From an uncultured Oscillospiraceae bacterium (GTDB lineage: Bacteria > Bacillota > Clostridia > Oscillospirales > Oscillospiraceae): DNA of 21,882 bases. Made by a program: the position numbers and the translations under genes. Positions 21,687 to 21,882 of the stretch are shown here, piece by piece. Location of the stretch: contig CAAFPE010000095.1 of NCBI GenBank assembly GCA_900764755.1, forward strand, positions 1 to 21,882, in the 5' to 3' direction. Position 1 is the stretch's first letter, and every line of letters begins with the position of its first letter. Under the pieces are notes generated by a model. That model saw only the letters and a list, made by a program, of their open reading frames with translations, did no database searches and was not told the origin of the DNA.

Positions 21687-21848
21687 CTATGAAATGCTAT
21701 ACTTTGCATACAGGTCATCGTACCAGGTCATAGAGCCTTCACACGTGTTTGAAATAAAAAAATTGGGATCAGCTGGGAACCAATAGCTCATTTCTGTCTC
21801 TGACAATCCATAACCACCCAAAGCAGAAAGAACCAGTTCGATCACATC
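21687..21848 (-). CDS. C-terminal fragment of an unknown protein, cut by the contig edge
   Basis: An open frame of 53 codons ending in TAG at 21687-21689 and running into the adapter. The product begins DVIELVLSALGGYGLSETEM, continues through SYWFPADPNFFISNTCEG, and ends DDLYAKYSIS. It has no start because the gene continues beyond the window. I recognise no family. By eye about 22 of 53 third codon positions are G or C, far below the GC-rich neighbours, which suggests a different origin such as a mobile element. The frame could be chance, but the length without a stop, the protein-like composition and the lack of competing features favour a real gene end. Confidence 0.5.
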   Translation of the reverse strand, partial: DVIELVLSALGGYGLSETEMSYWFPADPNFFISNTCEGSMTWYDDLYAKYSIS

Positions 21849-21849
21849 G

Positions 21850-21882
21850 AGATCGGAAGAGCACACGTCTGAACTCCAGTCA
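21850..21882 (+). other. Illumina TruSeq adapter sequence
   Basis: The last 33 bases begin AGATCGGAAGAGC and match the full TruSeq Read 1 adapter. This is library DNA left at the contig edge, not genome. Genomic sequence ends at about 21849. Confidence 0.97.

Overview
The window is a GC-rich bacterial segment (roughly 60% G+C by eye) with strong AGGAGG-type ribosome sites, sigmaA-type promoters and T-tailed hairpin terminators. The gene set (IorAB 2-oxoacid:ferredoxin oxidoreductase, PaaK with an ACT-domain partner, a YerC/TrpR-like regulator, Ptb-Buk, GltS, paired short ChrA proteins) fits an anaerobic, amino-acid-fermenting Clostridia, most likely an Oscillospirales relative of Flavonifractor, Lawsonibacter or Intestinimonas. 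That placement is an inference from content and style. The right end (21850-21882) is the Illumina TruSeq adapter rather than genome, and the first ~47 bases are low-complexity C/G, so both ends look like contig edges.

Region 1 (90-5292, minus strand) reads as one operon from a TTGACC-17-TATAGT promoter: yerC, iorA, iorB, crcB (fluoride channel), an unlisted 59-residue two-helix membrane protein, paaK and a tandem-ACT protein. It would oxidise aryl or other 2-oxoacids to acyl-CoA (IorAB), interconvert aryl acids and CoA thioesters (PaaK) and sense an amino acid (ACT). The fluoride channel and the small membrane protein sit in the middle of this set. Divergent from yerC is a monocistronic acyl-CoA synthetase-like gene (5560-7194) with its own promoter and terminator.

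Region 2 (7494-14255, plus strand) holds gltS (Na+/glutamate symporter), nadE (glutamine-dependent NAD+ synthetase), two overlapping short ChrA-family genes and a YgiQ-family radical SAM protein with a long basic tail. It ends at a bidirectional terminator.

Region 3 (14317-18785) has a PLP aminotransferase (minus), a stand-alone N-terminal half of PTS Enzyme I (plus, divergent from the aminotransferase), a perfect 18-bp bidirectional terminator, and ptb-buk (minus), which converts acyl-CoA plus phosphate and ADP to acid plus ATP. Aminotransferase, IorAB and Ptb-Buk could together form a Stickland-type route from amino acids to short-chain acids and ATP.

Region 4 (19042-21638, plus) is a sodium:solute symporter followed by a metal-dependent amidohydrolase and a terminator. 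Beyond it, the C-terminal 53 codons of a minus-strand gene with far more A/T-rich codons run into the adapter.

The most unusual items are the stand-alone Enzyme I N-terminal half that keeps its phospho-histidine but lacks the PEP-binding domain, a shared GCAAATCARCA word at two separate promoters, and the interruption of the ior-paaK operon by crcB and a small membrane gene.
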